From positions 143,501-207,500 of the forward strand of contig CAWZYM010000403.1 in NCBI GenBank assembly GCA_963966185.1: DNA of 64,000 nucleotides, written 5' to 3'. Under the pieces are notes generated by a model that was not told the DNA's origin, did not search any database, and saw nothing but the letters and a program-made list of their open reading frames with translations. The stretch's first letter is position 1. Each line of letters opens with the position of its first letter. The position numbers and the translations under genes were made by a program. The stretch comes from Rhabditoides inermis. Lineage: Eukaryota > Nematoda > Chromadorea > Rhabditida > Rhabditidae. Below, one piece after another: positions 11,301 through 22,222 of the stretch.

Positions 11301-14300
11301 CATTTGCTTTGTCGGATACGGTACGTAGTAGATGCTCGATGAAGTGTTGACAGCAAGATACAGTCCCGGTCTTTTGACAAAATAACGGACAGTAGTAGAT
11401 GCTCGAAGAAGTGTTGACAGCAAGTTACAGTCCAGGTCTTTTGACAAAATAACGGACATTGGTCGTATACGGTACGTAGTAGATGGATGAGTTGTACGAA
11501 ATGTGCAGGTTACACAATACACATATCACACTTTGACACGTTCCGCGTAAGAATCGGGCGATGTAGGATCTAGGATCAAGGAAGGGCGGAATGCACATAA
11601 GGGGTTTTAAATCAGCCAGTCATGAAAGTATCCTGTCGAGAGCTCGCTTGAGTTGTTTTGACATTTTAAAACACTTAAAACGTTTTTGGTCAACTTGCAA
11701 AAAAAATACCGCATTCAATTGATCAATGTGTTGTCTTGCACTGTTTGTAATGAACTCATTAATATTAATAATAATATTATATCGATAATATCGATTGATT
11801 AATAGTATAATCTATGCGTTGCAGGGGACGAGGATCGGGACCAGTACCTGCACATGGTCGTCTCCCGCTTTCTCCGTGACAACAAACACTTTGTCTCCGT
11901 TGCAGACGGCGGATACAAGGGTGAGTGGGGGGATACGATTTGATCTCAGAAGTCCGTGAATGAATTCAAAAGGCCTGCAAATCGATACATATTTCAAAGC
12001 GTTGCATTATTGCACAATATTGCTGAATGATGTGCGACTATAAACAAGTCTGCGTCACGAGCATGGAAGAAACACGCACAGACTCACACACTAAAGAATA
12101 CAGTGTCGCGCAGTGAATGATGCTACAGTATAGCGTTGGTAGCGTCTGGCATGGAGGATCAGCTGTGTCTTTTCGATTTGTGTGGTCTTTCTATGGTAGA
12201 GAGTAGAGACGACAACTTATTGAAAACTAGAAAACAAGTTCAATGGCCACGAGAGAAAGTGGTTAATGCTTTTGAAGTCGCGACTGGCTCCGCATGCGAA
12301 TACACACTGCCAATACTACCGTAGTGCATGCTTTCATGTTTATTGATCCACTAGTGTGTGATACTGTGTTAAGGGTTTCGTTCATTTTAGAGTACTTTCA
12401 TCGTAAGTATTGTTCGGTAATAGCTATCGTTACGTCACACCAATTAAAAAATAATCTATCTACAGTATACAGTAGTGTTCAGTGACTCTGACCTATCTGA
12501 CCTCACAAAACCTCTTGAAACCAATGTATTAATGCAATAGTGTCGTGCGTTGTGCAATACATTTTCGAAAAGTAGTCTCTTGAAACCAACGAAACCAACC
12601 TTTTTCAAACAAAACTTTTTGAAACTACCGAAAGCAACGTTTTTGAGCGATTCACCGCGCTCTGCTGGATTCGGATCGACTGCGGCTGCTGAATCGACAC
12701 GACAAGGAGGGGTGCGAGGAGTGCGGCGGCGGACCGAGACAGGAGAGGACAACGAGCTGGGTGAGGGGGGAGAAAGGGAATTATTATTTTGTAGTGTCTC
12801 GACGAACTCGTCTATTATTGAATTTGAGTGTCATTATGGTTGAAGTTGTTTTTATTATTACTATTATTTTGGTAGTATCTGGAAGGACTAGATCATTATT
12901 GAGTCAAAACACATCAGTAGTTATTATATTGGTGAAACGTATGTCATGATGGGTGAAGTTATTTATTATTATAATTAAGCGGCGCATGAGCGTCACTTAC
13001 AGACAGACAGACGGGCGGACAGGCAGTTTTCTATATATTAGGATTATTTTGGTAGTATCTGGTAGAACTAGGTTATTATTGAGTCAAAACACATCAGTAG
13101 TTATTATATTGGTGAAACGTATGTCATGATGGGTGAAATTATTTATTTATTATTAGTATTATTACTATTATTTTTTGGTAGTATCGGGACGAACTCGGAG
13201 AGAGGGAGGGAAGGATGGAGGGAAAAAAGGGAGAAAGGGAGAGAAGGAGAGAGAATAAGGGAGGGAGGCAGAGAGGGGATACCGTATCCTTGCAGAACCT
13301 GGTTGGCCGCATGCGTGACGCTGTCATCTCCAAGTCTGCGGCAGTCAAGGGAAAGGTGGGCTGCTGATTGATTTTAACTGTCAAATAAAATTTAAATTTG
13401 CTATACCAATATTGCATAGTGAAAGTAAGACGTAAGATCAACTACTAACTAATTAGAGGGCGTGTTTATTGTCTGTTTCATTGTATTTTTTGTTCGAAAC
13501 TGTGTCAGCAGTTGTTGAGCGGAATATGTATGTATAATAATAATACACTTTTGTTATATATAGAAACATAATATCATTGATAACTCGGGAGAAGCTACCT
13601 TGAACGAGTATCCAACAATTTTTAATCGGTCTTTCCCAATGAGGCAAGGTTTGCTTTCAGGTGTCGTACCTCGTCTCTTCTCCCTCGACTGACAGCCACG
13701 TCAGCGAGAAGGACCGACACGGCAAGAGGTTGTTGTTGTTGTTGTTGTTTGTCTAGTGGTATGATCTGTCTGTCTGATTGATTGTGTTTGTCAGCCTGAT
13801 TCCGACATATGTTAGCGTAATGGTTGATCTAGTAGCACACACAATCCTGCAGTGGGGAATTCCGAGCGCGGCGACGCTATGTGTATCCAACTGCTTTGTC
13901 AATGTGTGCTGGTCATGGATGTGATAGAGTATGTCGTATGTGAGAAATAATATATTCAATCGAGCAATCTCCGCTCCATTCACTCTGCGGTTTCATCCAA
14001 CCACATGATGTATCTGTTCGATACCCCATAATATGCATTTTTCATGTGCTTTTGGAAGTGGGGTTTGGCTGTGTGGCGTTTATTATCTCGAATCACTTGA
14101 GTATGTAATGTACGTAGTTACCTATGTGCTACTTGATTCGAGATGAAGATTGTATCTTCTGTTTCTGAACATGCAAGATGAGTGTTTCATGTTTTGACTG
14201 AGTTGCATATTCAGATACCGCAACGAGCCTTCGGTCTTCTCTCTGGACGACAGTGGCTCGGAGGATGACGACCACGAAACGCACTCGGTCGCCCACGCCA

Positions 14301-16126
14301 ACGAGGGTGATTGGGGGGAGGGGTACTGTAGCATCAGCGAGTATACTGTGTTTGATGAGGAAGTATTGTACATATTTACTAGACGAGTTCGAATTTTGCT
14401 TGTGCTTCTGCAAGGCTGAGTGGATGGTTTTTTTTAAACTATACATCCACTCACATGTATTATCTGTTGTAGTTGTACCGAGTGTCAAACACAAACTACG
14501 TGTGTTCAGTTCAGTGTGTTAGACGCATTCACCTCAATAACGTGTACCATTTTTGTTCTGGTGGCACCTAATGGAATAGTACTACTGTTTGAAACTGTTC
14601 GTGTTTCGAATTGCGTCACTTTCTCCAGACACTGTTGGCTTTACAGCCAGTCGTCCCACCTCCAGACATTCGTCTTCTTATCCGATGTGTTTGAAAGTGA
14701 TTCTAGGCGAGATGAAGCTGTCGTCGCTGCTCGCTCAACCCGACGTGCTGGAGTCGTTTGAGTGCGAGGAGCTGGTCGGACTACAGCTGATCCCATCACA
14801 CATTGCACTCACCAGGACACACATGCACGTGCTGAGGGTGGTCGATCAGAAGGTGGGAAAGGAGGGAGGGAGGGAGAGGGATGGAGAGAGAGACAGCTGG
14901 GAAAGTGGTGGTTATCAATTGCGGCACGGTATTGCTACATGGGAGAAGTAGGGGGGAGAAATGACTGTCTTTCAGAAGGGTACTGTGAGCACTCAGGCGC
15001 GTCACTCTCTCGCCTCTGTCGTTCGGGTGACCAGCAAAAAGAAGGTGGGGTTTTTAATAATTACTATTTTTTGTTCGTTCGGGTCACGTTCTTATATTAT
15101 TGCGTACGAGCGGATCTCCAGTTAATATATTGGTGAAATGTATGTCATGATGGTTGAAGTTTTTTTTTATTATCACTATTATTTTTGTAGTTTCGGGTCG
15201 CAATCGAGAATCATTGAGTACTAACGGATCTGTAGTTAATATATTGGTGAAATGTATATCATGATGATAGAAGTTATTTATTATTATTACTATTTTTTGT
15301 ACTTTCGGGTCGAACTAAGAAATTATTGAGTCAAAACGCTTCAATAGTTAATATATTGGTGAAACGTATGTCATGATGGTTGAAGTTATTTTTTATTATC
15401 ACTATTATTTTTGTAGTTTCGGGTCGCAATCGAGAATCATTGAGTACTAACGGATCTGTAGTTAATATATTGGTGAAATGTATATCATGATGATTGAAGT
15501 TATTTATTATTATTACTATTATTTTTGTACTTTCGGGTCGAACTAAGAAATTATTGAGTCAAAACGCTTCAATAGTCAATATATTGGTGAAACGTATGTC
15601 ATGATGATTGAAGGTTTTAAGGTTCCCGAGCTGCTCACTTTCAAGTTTGGCTACGAAAAGAAGCCGGGAGAAAGCGAGATCACGGCTGTTCACAAGTGAG
15701 TATCGTGTTTACATGTTTTGTTTACGTGTCTACTCTTTTTCTCAACCCTATCCTGTTCACTTATATGTAAACAGGACCGAGGGGGCGCTGTTATAGTTGC
15801 TTTGTCTGATGAGTGAGAATGCGACTGTGAGTGAGAGAGACGTGCTTAATGAAATTCACATGTGCAGCAGTGGTACATTGACGCAGTGACGGCGTTCCTT
15901 TTTCCAGCCACCCAAATTGCCGCTCTCATTTTTGTAACTCAATTCACTCTTTTTCTCCACTCTCGCATTGTTTTGCGATTGCCATTTTGTCCCGCTTTTT
16001 CTGGTATCAAGTCGTTATGGTAACCCAGTTATCGTTGCTTTCAGATTCCTTATCCCGAAGGCGGGCGAGTGCGCGAAAGCAGTCAAGACTGCCATCTTCA
16101 CTCTCCGACCACTCCCCGATGAGTAG
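5719..16126 (+). CDS. TBC1D23: TBC1 domain family member 23 homologue
   Basis: Adaptor for capture of endosome-derived vesicles at the trans-Golgi; in vertebrates its C-terminal PH-like domain binds FAM21 and its N-terminal half binds golgins. Exons: 5719-5771, 5856-5946, 6135-6222, 6372-6475, 7002-7105, 7312-7413, 7770-7863, 8115-8200, 8620-8737, 9134-9246, 10040-10142, 11221-11320, 11825-11920, 12648-12760, 13296-13355, 13661-13728, 14215-14306, 14707-14852, 14976-15044, 15622-15695, 16045-16126; 651 residues with all phases consistent (human about 690). TBC domain roughly residues 30-290, rhodanese-like domain about 320-425 (FVIDCRSQAAFSAGNIYGSF, CFVGYGDEDRDQYLH), acidic linker near 500-530 (SVFSLDDSGSEDDD), C-terminal domain to the end (RVTSKKKVPELLTFKFGY, HKFLIPKAGECAKAVK). 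As in the human protein, I see no IxxDxxR or YxQ catalytic fingers. Exon 14 (acceptor TTTTGAG) is the least certain. Confidence 0.93.
6712..6761 (+). repeat. (CT)n microsatellite
   Basis: About 25 CT units in an intron of the TBC1D23 homologue. Confidence 0.95.
8205..8346 (+). repeat. (GGGA)n-(GA)n microsatellite
   Basis: About 18 GGGA units then about 30 GA units, starting right at the donor of exon 8 of the TBC1D23 homologue. Confidence 0.95.
8886..9064. mobile_element. MITE-like element
   Basis: ACATGATATAGTGGGCG at 8886 faces GCGCCACTATATCATGT ending at 9064: near-perfect terminal inverted repeats around a 179-bp non-coding body with G-rich stretches. In an intron of the TBC1D23 homologue. 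Confidence 0.55.
10199..10345. mobile_element. MITE with 28-bp perfect terminal inverted repeats
   Basis: The left end starts GGCCCCATTATACTTTCACG and its exact 28-bp reverse complement closes the element at 10345. Pairing continues inward (CTCCCGTGC) past a 15-bp insertion in the left arm. 147 bp, non-coding, in an intron of the TBC1D23 homologue. Confidence 0.7.
10390..10560 (-). repeat. dispersed repeat family R2, copy 2
   Basis: Inverted copy in an intron of the TBC1D23 homologue, directly after the MITE at 10199-10345. Extends about 60 bp further than copy 1 (GAGGTAGATCGAAAACTATC end). Confidence 0.7.
12823..13190 (+). repeat. tandem repeat related to the 114-bp array
   Basis: About three diverged units sharing TATTGGTGAAACGTATGTCA, TGATGG(G)TGAAGTTATTTATT and ATTATTGAGTCAAAACAC, in the intron after exon 14 of the TBC1D23 homologue. 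Confidence 0.6.
15121..15612 (+). repeat. 114-bp tandem repeat with alternating unit types
   Basis: GTTAATATATTGGTGAAA recurs at about 15122, 15235, 15347, 15462 and 15577 (spacing 112-115). Units alternate between a GGGTCGCAATCGAGAATCAT type and a GGGTCGAACTAAGAAATTAT type, so the higher-order period is about 228 bp. The array ends directly before the exon starting at 15622. Confidence 0.75.
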
Positions 16127-16592
16127 TGAGTAACTTACTCTCTATCCAAGACCACCCACGTCGCTTCTCCCATTGATTAGTTGCGTGCGTGTTTTCACCA
16201 CCAATCACGTCATTTGCATGATCGGCTCACATTGTATGTTTGTATTCGCACAAATGCGTTACTCTAGTATTCGAATGACTGAATGAACACTGTAGCGATT
16301 TTCACTCCATCCTACCCACTCCCTCACTTTCCCAATGTTGTTGTCCTATGTGATACGTAGCCCGGCAGTTTTGTGTTTTGTAAAATAGCGACTTTGCAGA
16401 AGATGGCTTTATAGAGTTTTATATATATATTCACATACTCACACCCGGGTTGTTGTATGTCATTATAAATATGTTTGGGGTTGCGAGCTGGCGTTTCGAT
16501 GTGTCACTCTCGAGTTGCATAGCGCCTCTGAAATATCTCTGAAACACCGATTACGATCTCCGTTCTTCAATCTGTCGACGTATGTGACATCA

Positions 16593-16643
<51 letters not shown>

Positions 16644-16888
16644 AAGAGAGAGAGGGAGAGAGAGATGTGTGGAAATGTATCTGCAATGCTGTCCACGTGT
16701 TGTTGTTTGGCGGCTGACTCATCGAACCTGTTTGCTGACAGTCGCTTTCGCCCCACCCCCTATATTGATCCTTTCGTAATCCATTTCATTTTCTCGCGCC
16801 GGTCAGTCGCCATCCACTGACTGCATTGTTATGCCATTGCTGTTGTGTGCTATCGATTGATTCTAATATCGATTGATTGCGTTTAGGT
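16127..16888 (+). other. intergenic spacer between TBC1D23 and the CaaX protein gene
   Basis: The 762-bp gap holds a GA microsatellite at about 16600-16670 and, at 16879-16886, the acceptor GCGTTTAG two bases before the next ATG. That position suits spliced-leader trans-splicing, so the two same-strand genes could share a transcript, although the gap is longer than a typical C. elegans operon spacer. No other gene is supported. Confidence 0.4.
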
Positions 16889-16996
16889 ATGCAAGTGAGC
16901 CAAGAAGACGTGACTGTGGCGTGGGGTCAGGCGCCCCACCACCTAGACCAACAGTTTGGGCGGTGGAGGATGGCAGTGTTTCAGGTGAGAGGGAGC

Positions 16997-17044
<48 letters not shown>

Positions 17045-20000
17045 TGATATGAGGTAGCATGTTGTATGAAGCGGTTTCTATGCACATTCAAATTCCGACT
17101 AATAAGTGATTTTGCGATAGATGAACTGAAATATGTGGAGCGTTAAACGAGAGGAGAGTATCGTTGATTTTATTGTCAGGACGTGCAAGAGTCTCTGGAC
17201 CGCTCCAAGTACTACTTTCTCTACGACCCGGTGAGCGACGAGCAGAGCGGCACCAGGTGAGGGGACCATGGCAACACGTGCACTTTCCCATTTTCGTGTC
17301 GTGTCGATTGTGTATGATAGAATTAGTGATGTGATTTATTTATGTCATAAATTAGCGGCACCAGGTGAGACCGCGGCAAACAGTTTACATTCTCATTTTC
17401 TCGGCGTTGATTCATATTCTTGTGATTGCGATGTAGAGATAGAGATTGAGCGTTTCCCGACAAATCTCTGAACTCTGAGCGCTGATGCCATACATTGTGT
17501 ATGAGTGTATATGATGCATTCCGATTTTTAGCCTTAGTAGCTGCTAGGTCCGACCTGTCCAGAATGGGCTCAGGATCGTGTGATATGACGTCTCTTTTAT
17601 TCCAGCGGCCGTCGCAAGGGCAACACGTCTCTGGTGGTGTTCGACGTGGGACTGCGCTGCTTCTCGGCCGAGCTGCCCATCCAGGTGCAGGGTGAGTATG
17701 TCCCGGTGTCTTTGCCCTCTAGTTTTTTTTGTTCTTGAAACGCAGAGCATAATGTTGAAGGGTAGTGTATTGTTGTGACACGGTCTTTTCTGTCATTGTG
17801 CGTGTGCAGGGGAAGTGGACAGTGAGAAGAGAAGAAGCAGCGACTCATTTCCCATTCTGCGAGCGGCACCCGCTCAGTCTAATGCGGCGATAGAAAATGA
17901 CCGAATTCGAAAAAAAACTAATTTTATAAACTATAGTGTGCGTGCGAGAAGGTTACAATCGATCAGATCGAAAAGACGCGCGTCGTCCCGCAGCGGATCG
18001 CACGCGAGCAGGCACGACGCGGCGTCGCGTAGTCGGGAGAAACGTGAAAGCTGCGAAGGTTGAATCCGTTGGGGGGCTTGGAGGGGTTCTTGGTCGGAGT
18101 GCGAATGTGGCCGTAGTGGGGAGGGCGACGGGCGGAGAAGGCAGTGGTCACATCAGCCGAGACGTCCTTCTCCTGACATACATACATTCATTCATACACA
18201 GTAGTACAGTTTCCAGTTTCGTAAATGTATCGATGTGAGGTTGATCAGAGAATGACGGCAAGTCGGCTCGCGCGCAAAACTAGGGAGAGGGAGAGAAAGG
18301 TCGAAGCGCCGTTTTTTTTTCATGCTGCAAGCGGAGGGGGGGGGGGTGGATGGAGAGTATATCGCATCGCGCAACGCGCGTGCCGCTATCGCAAGGCTAT
18401 TCGAATTGATGAGGGACAAAGAGAAGTGTGTGGGGGGATCACAGTGTGGTCGGTCTCTTTGAAGGTGCGGTCAGTCTCTTCGGAATCGGTTCCGAAGTGT
18501 TTCGAAGGGATCGCAAGGCATTCCGAAGTGTTCGGGAGTATCCAGGAGTATTCCGAAGGCAATTCGGGAGTGTCCTGAGGGGGCGATTCGCAAGGCAATT
18601 CCGAACCGTTTCAGAGGCATTCGAGAGTGTTTCGAAGAGACTGACCGCAACATGAACACATAGCATTGCGAAGTAAGTCGTTGCCAGGCTATCGCAAGCG
18701 ATTCGCGTAATTTGGAGTAATAATTCGAAATTCGAAGTCGAATCGCAATGCATATCGGGAGTGGATTGGAGGGCAATTCAAAGTATTTTGAAGAGACTGA
18801 CCGCTACATATAAAGTTGCGGTCAGTCTCTTCGAAACACTCCCAAATGCCCCCGAAACACTTCGGAATTGTCTTTCGAATCGCCCTCAGAACACTCCCGA
18901 ATTACTTTCGGAATACTCGCGAACACTCCCGAACTCTTCGGAATGCCTTGCTATCCCTTCGAAACACTTCGGAATTGCTTCCGAAGAGACTGACCGCTAC
19001 ATATAAGGGAAGACGGTTACTGACCGGAGTGGGCGGGGTCTGCGGACGGACAGGCGAAGAAGGGGTGAGCGGGTCGAGAGAGGCGAGCGCGGTGTGCGAG
19101 CCGGGCTGGCAGTGCTGGCGGGGCGCGCCGTCGCCACAGACGTCGAGCTAGTCGGGGCCGAGGCCGGCGTGTCCTGCAAACGCTTTCCCATCGATTCTAC
19201 GGTGAAATGGGAATCATTGCGTACCTGGGTGGCGAGCGCGGGTTCATCATCCTGGTTCTTCTCGCCCTTGTTCGACTTCTTGTTTCTCCCAGTGCGGCCG
19301 AGAAGGCGCATCATCAGCCGCCCAACTCTAATGTCCATACGATTGATAGAGACTGACGGACGAGCAACACTCACTTGCCCATTGCGAAATCGGGAAAGGG
19401 AGGGAATGGGTAGGAGAGAGGGTCGCCGTCGCCGCACGGTGCGGGTTAGGTGAGAGGGAATGACGATGGTGTTGTGGGATGGCGCGCGATGACGGTTGGC
19501 TGTTGTTGTTTGTTGCGAGATCTGCACGTTTCCTAGAACGTGTGCGTTGTGTATCGTGGAATGTGTGTGTTGTTGCAGGCACTGTCAAGTTTCTCTTCGC
19601 TCTCAAGACGCCGTCTCCTCAGGGCGGCACCGCGTTCGTTCTCGTCACCGAGGAGGCATACGATACCCAGGTGAGGTTGGAATACTGATTATCGATTGTT
19701 TATCGATTGATTATCATATGCTTTGGTGTTTTGCGCGTTTTTTTTTAGCCGGTTGAATCCGGGGTCCTCCTAGTCGAGAACAAGATAGGGTTCTTGGATT
19801 ACGACGACGTCAGCAGAGGTAGTTGGGTTGGGTGGCGTCGGACGTTTTGAAATCCGTTCTTGAGTCCGTAGATGGTGCTGTGACGCCTTCTGGCTGCCAT
19901 GAGAGTGGATTGCCACACCACAGGGGCTTGGTGAATTTCGCAAGAATAGTTGACTCCGAGGGGGATCGAACCAGCGACCGTGAGATTGAGAGACGAACGC

Positions 20001-20309
20001 TCTATCCACTGAGCCGCGCCCCCGCGTATGGTTCACTATTTCGCTCGTTTCAGAAGCTGCACATCTGGCGGCTGGACATTAGCGGAGACGGGCTGTCGGT
20101 GACCGGGCTCCGCCCCCTTCTCCCCGCCCCTCTCACCATTCAGGGAGAGTACATCTGTTCGATGAGGTGGGTATCTTTTGGTTTTGAAGAGAGTATGCTG
20201 ATTACTGAGAACAGAAAGAGGAGGACAGAGTGTGCACATACATTTTTTTCTTCTTCTTCAAAAATCTGATTTCCTTGTTGTGTCGCAGGGAGGACGATAG
20301 AGAGAAAGA

Positions 20310-20346
<37 letters not shown>

Positions 20347-22191
20347 AGGTTGTATGTTGCTTGCAGGGAGGACGCTCCGGAGCTGGTTGTGTTGGCGTCG
20401 CCGGGCCTGCAGGTGTGGCGGGTGAACGCGCTGGCCGATGGCCCGCAGGACGCTGTCGGTTACTTCCAAGTCAACGGCGCCGAGCTCTCCCACTTCTACG
20501 ACGCCTTCCTCTCCATGGGGTACGTCTTCCTTTTTGAGCACCCTTTTTTATGTAGTTGGTGTGAGTGTGATGTTTGGGTTCTGAATGGTGGGACAGGAAT
20601 GTGGCTCTGGTCGTCCGGTAGATCGGCGGTAACAAGTTGGGTGTGACACATGAAGTTCAAATCGAATCGAATCAGATATTTATCCAGACGCGCTTTTTTA
20701 TGTACATATAGCTTGAGAGGTGTTCGACTTGCGCTGGGAGAATAGATCAGTGCATAGTCGGCGGTCTTTGGTGACGTCACCGTCAAGTTGTTTTGCAGCA
20801 ACGTGTACCTCCTCTCCTCGTCTCCCGACGGCCATCTGGACGAGTCGCGCGTGCATGTCATGAGCCTCGCCGGACAGGTGAGAGGTGTTTGTTTGTTTGT
20901 TTGTTTACTTCCTCTCATACCTTTCTCCCGGTATGTTCATGTCTTGTGTTCTACTCGGCCCAGGTGAACAGATCGGAACAGTACTTGCCGTGTGTAGCTA
21001 GTTACCTCATTTAATTTCTGATCGATTGTGAAATGACTCATTCGTTTATTTGCGCATCTGGCCAGTTGCGCATTGCATAACTCATTGTGGCATGTGCACT
21101 TACCATTCGATTAGAATCGTATTGTATTGTACTTCTTGTGCTTGTTTATTCGTCATCCGTCTCTTGAAAGGATCGAACCATGAACACTTTCCGTCATACC
21201 CCGTCAGTGTTTGTCTACTTGTTGTTGTTGTTTGATGTGGTTTATCAGCCTGATTCCGACATGTACATACAATAGTAGCGTGATGGGTTATCTGGAAGCA
21301 CACACAATGCTGGGGTATCGGGGCTGCTTGGCTGGAACAGTGCGGCGCGGGTCCTGACTGTTCATGGTAGATGTGAACTTCGCGGTTACTTGTTCATTCG
21401 CCACCCATCTCTTTCGATTGCAGGGTCAGATCTCGACGCACAACTGCCAGCCGGATCCGAGCCGCGGCATGCCGTGCGCCCGTCGACAGGCAGCCATCGA
21501 CAGTGTGTCTGGTGGGTGGAGAGGGGGAAGGGGAGGGAGAGAGAGAGGGATGGGAGGGGAGAGAGAGGGAGGGAGAGAGAGGGATGGGAGGAAGGGGGAA
21601 AGGAGAAGTGAGAGAGAGATGGGAGAGAGAGATGGGAGAGAGAGGGAGAGAGAGGAAGAGAGTACGATGTCGTTGCAGGCTACATCCTGGTCGCTGGAGG
21701 AGAGCTCGACAACGGCACCCGCCTCGTCGACTATTGGGTGCTCGATGTGCAGGCGTTCAGGTAGGAATTTATGGTTCAAAGTATTTATCTCGAATCTATA
21801 GTACACAATATCAATCAATCAATCGTTTATCCGGAATCGTTATATATCTACACAATATCGATTACGTAAATTATGATGGAATACGGTAAAGTACAGTAAT
21901 GCATTGTCTACTGCGAGTTTGCCAATAACAAGGATTTCATCCCGTGGATGCGTTTATGGTAGGATTCCCTTAAAAGAACGTGCCCATCTGAACTTTGTGT
22001 ATGAACGAGCAGAATCCGGTCTATTCTGATTGAGAATTCAATATCGACAGTACGTTTTGTGTTTGTTTGTGTTCTTATCATGTAATATTAATAATTAACA
22101 TTTCTAATATCAGGTGGACGCAGATTCCGGCGCAGATGCCAGTGCCTCTCATCGAGCCGCGTCTCACCGCCGGAAACTCGGGTGGGTATTA

Positions 22192-22222
<31 letters not shown>

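Noticed and set aside
15121..15612. CRISPR-like array
   Set aside because: Units of about 114 bp without unique spacers in a eukaryotic intron; it is a tandem repeat.
18386..19151. Several overlapping ORFs on both strands
   Set aside because: They come from the hairpin repeat family H1; its palindromic blocks leave frames open in all directions.
19955..20026. Functional tRNA gene
   Set aside because: Box A and B are good, but the anticodon and T stems do not pair and a long non-tRNA body follows; a SINE fits better.
19770..20036. Minus ORF GRGSVDRAFVSQSHGRWFD...
   Set aside because: It is the translation of the tRNA-derived SINE, a common source of spurious proteins.
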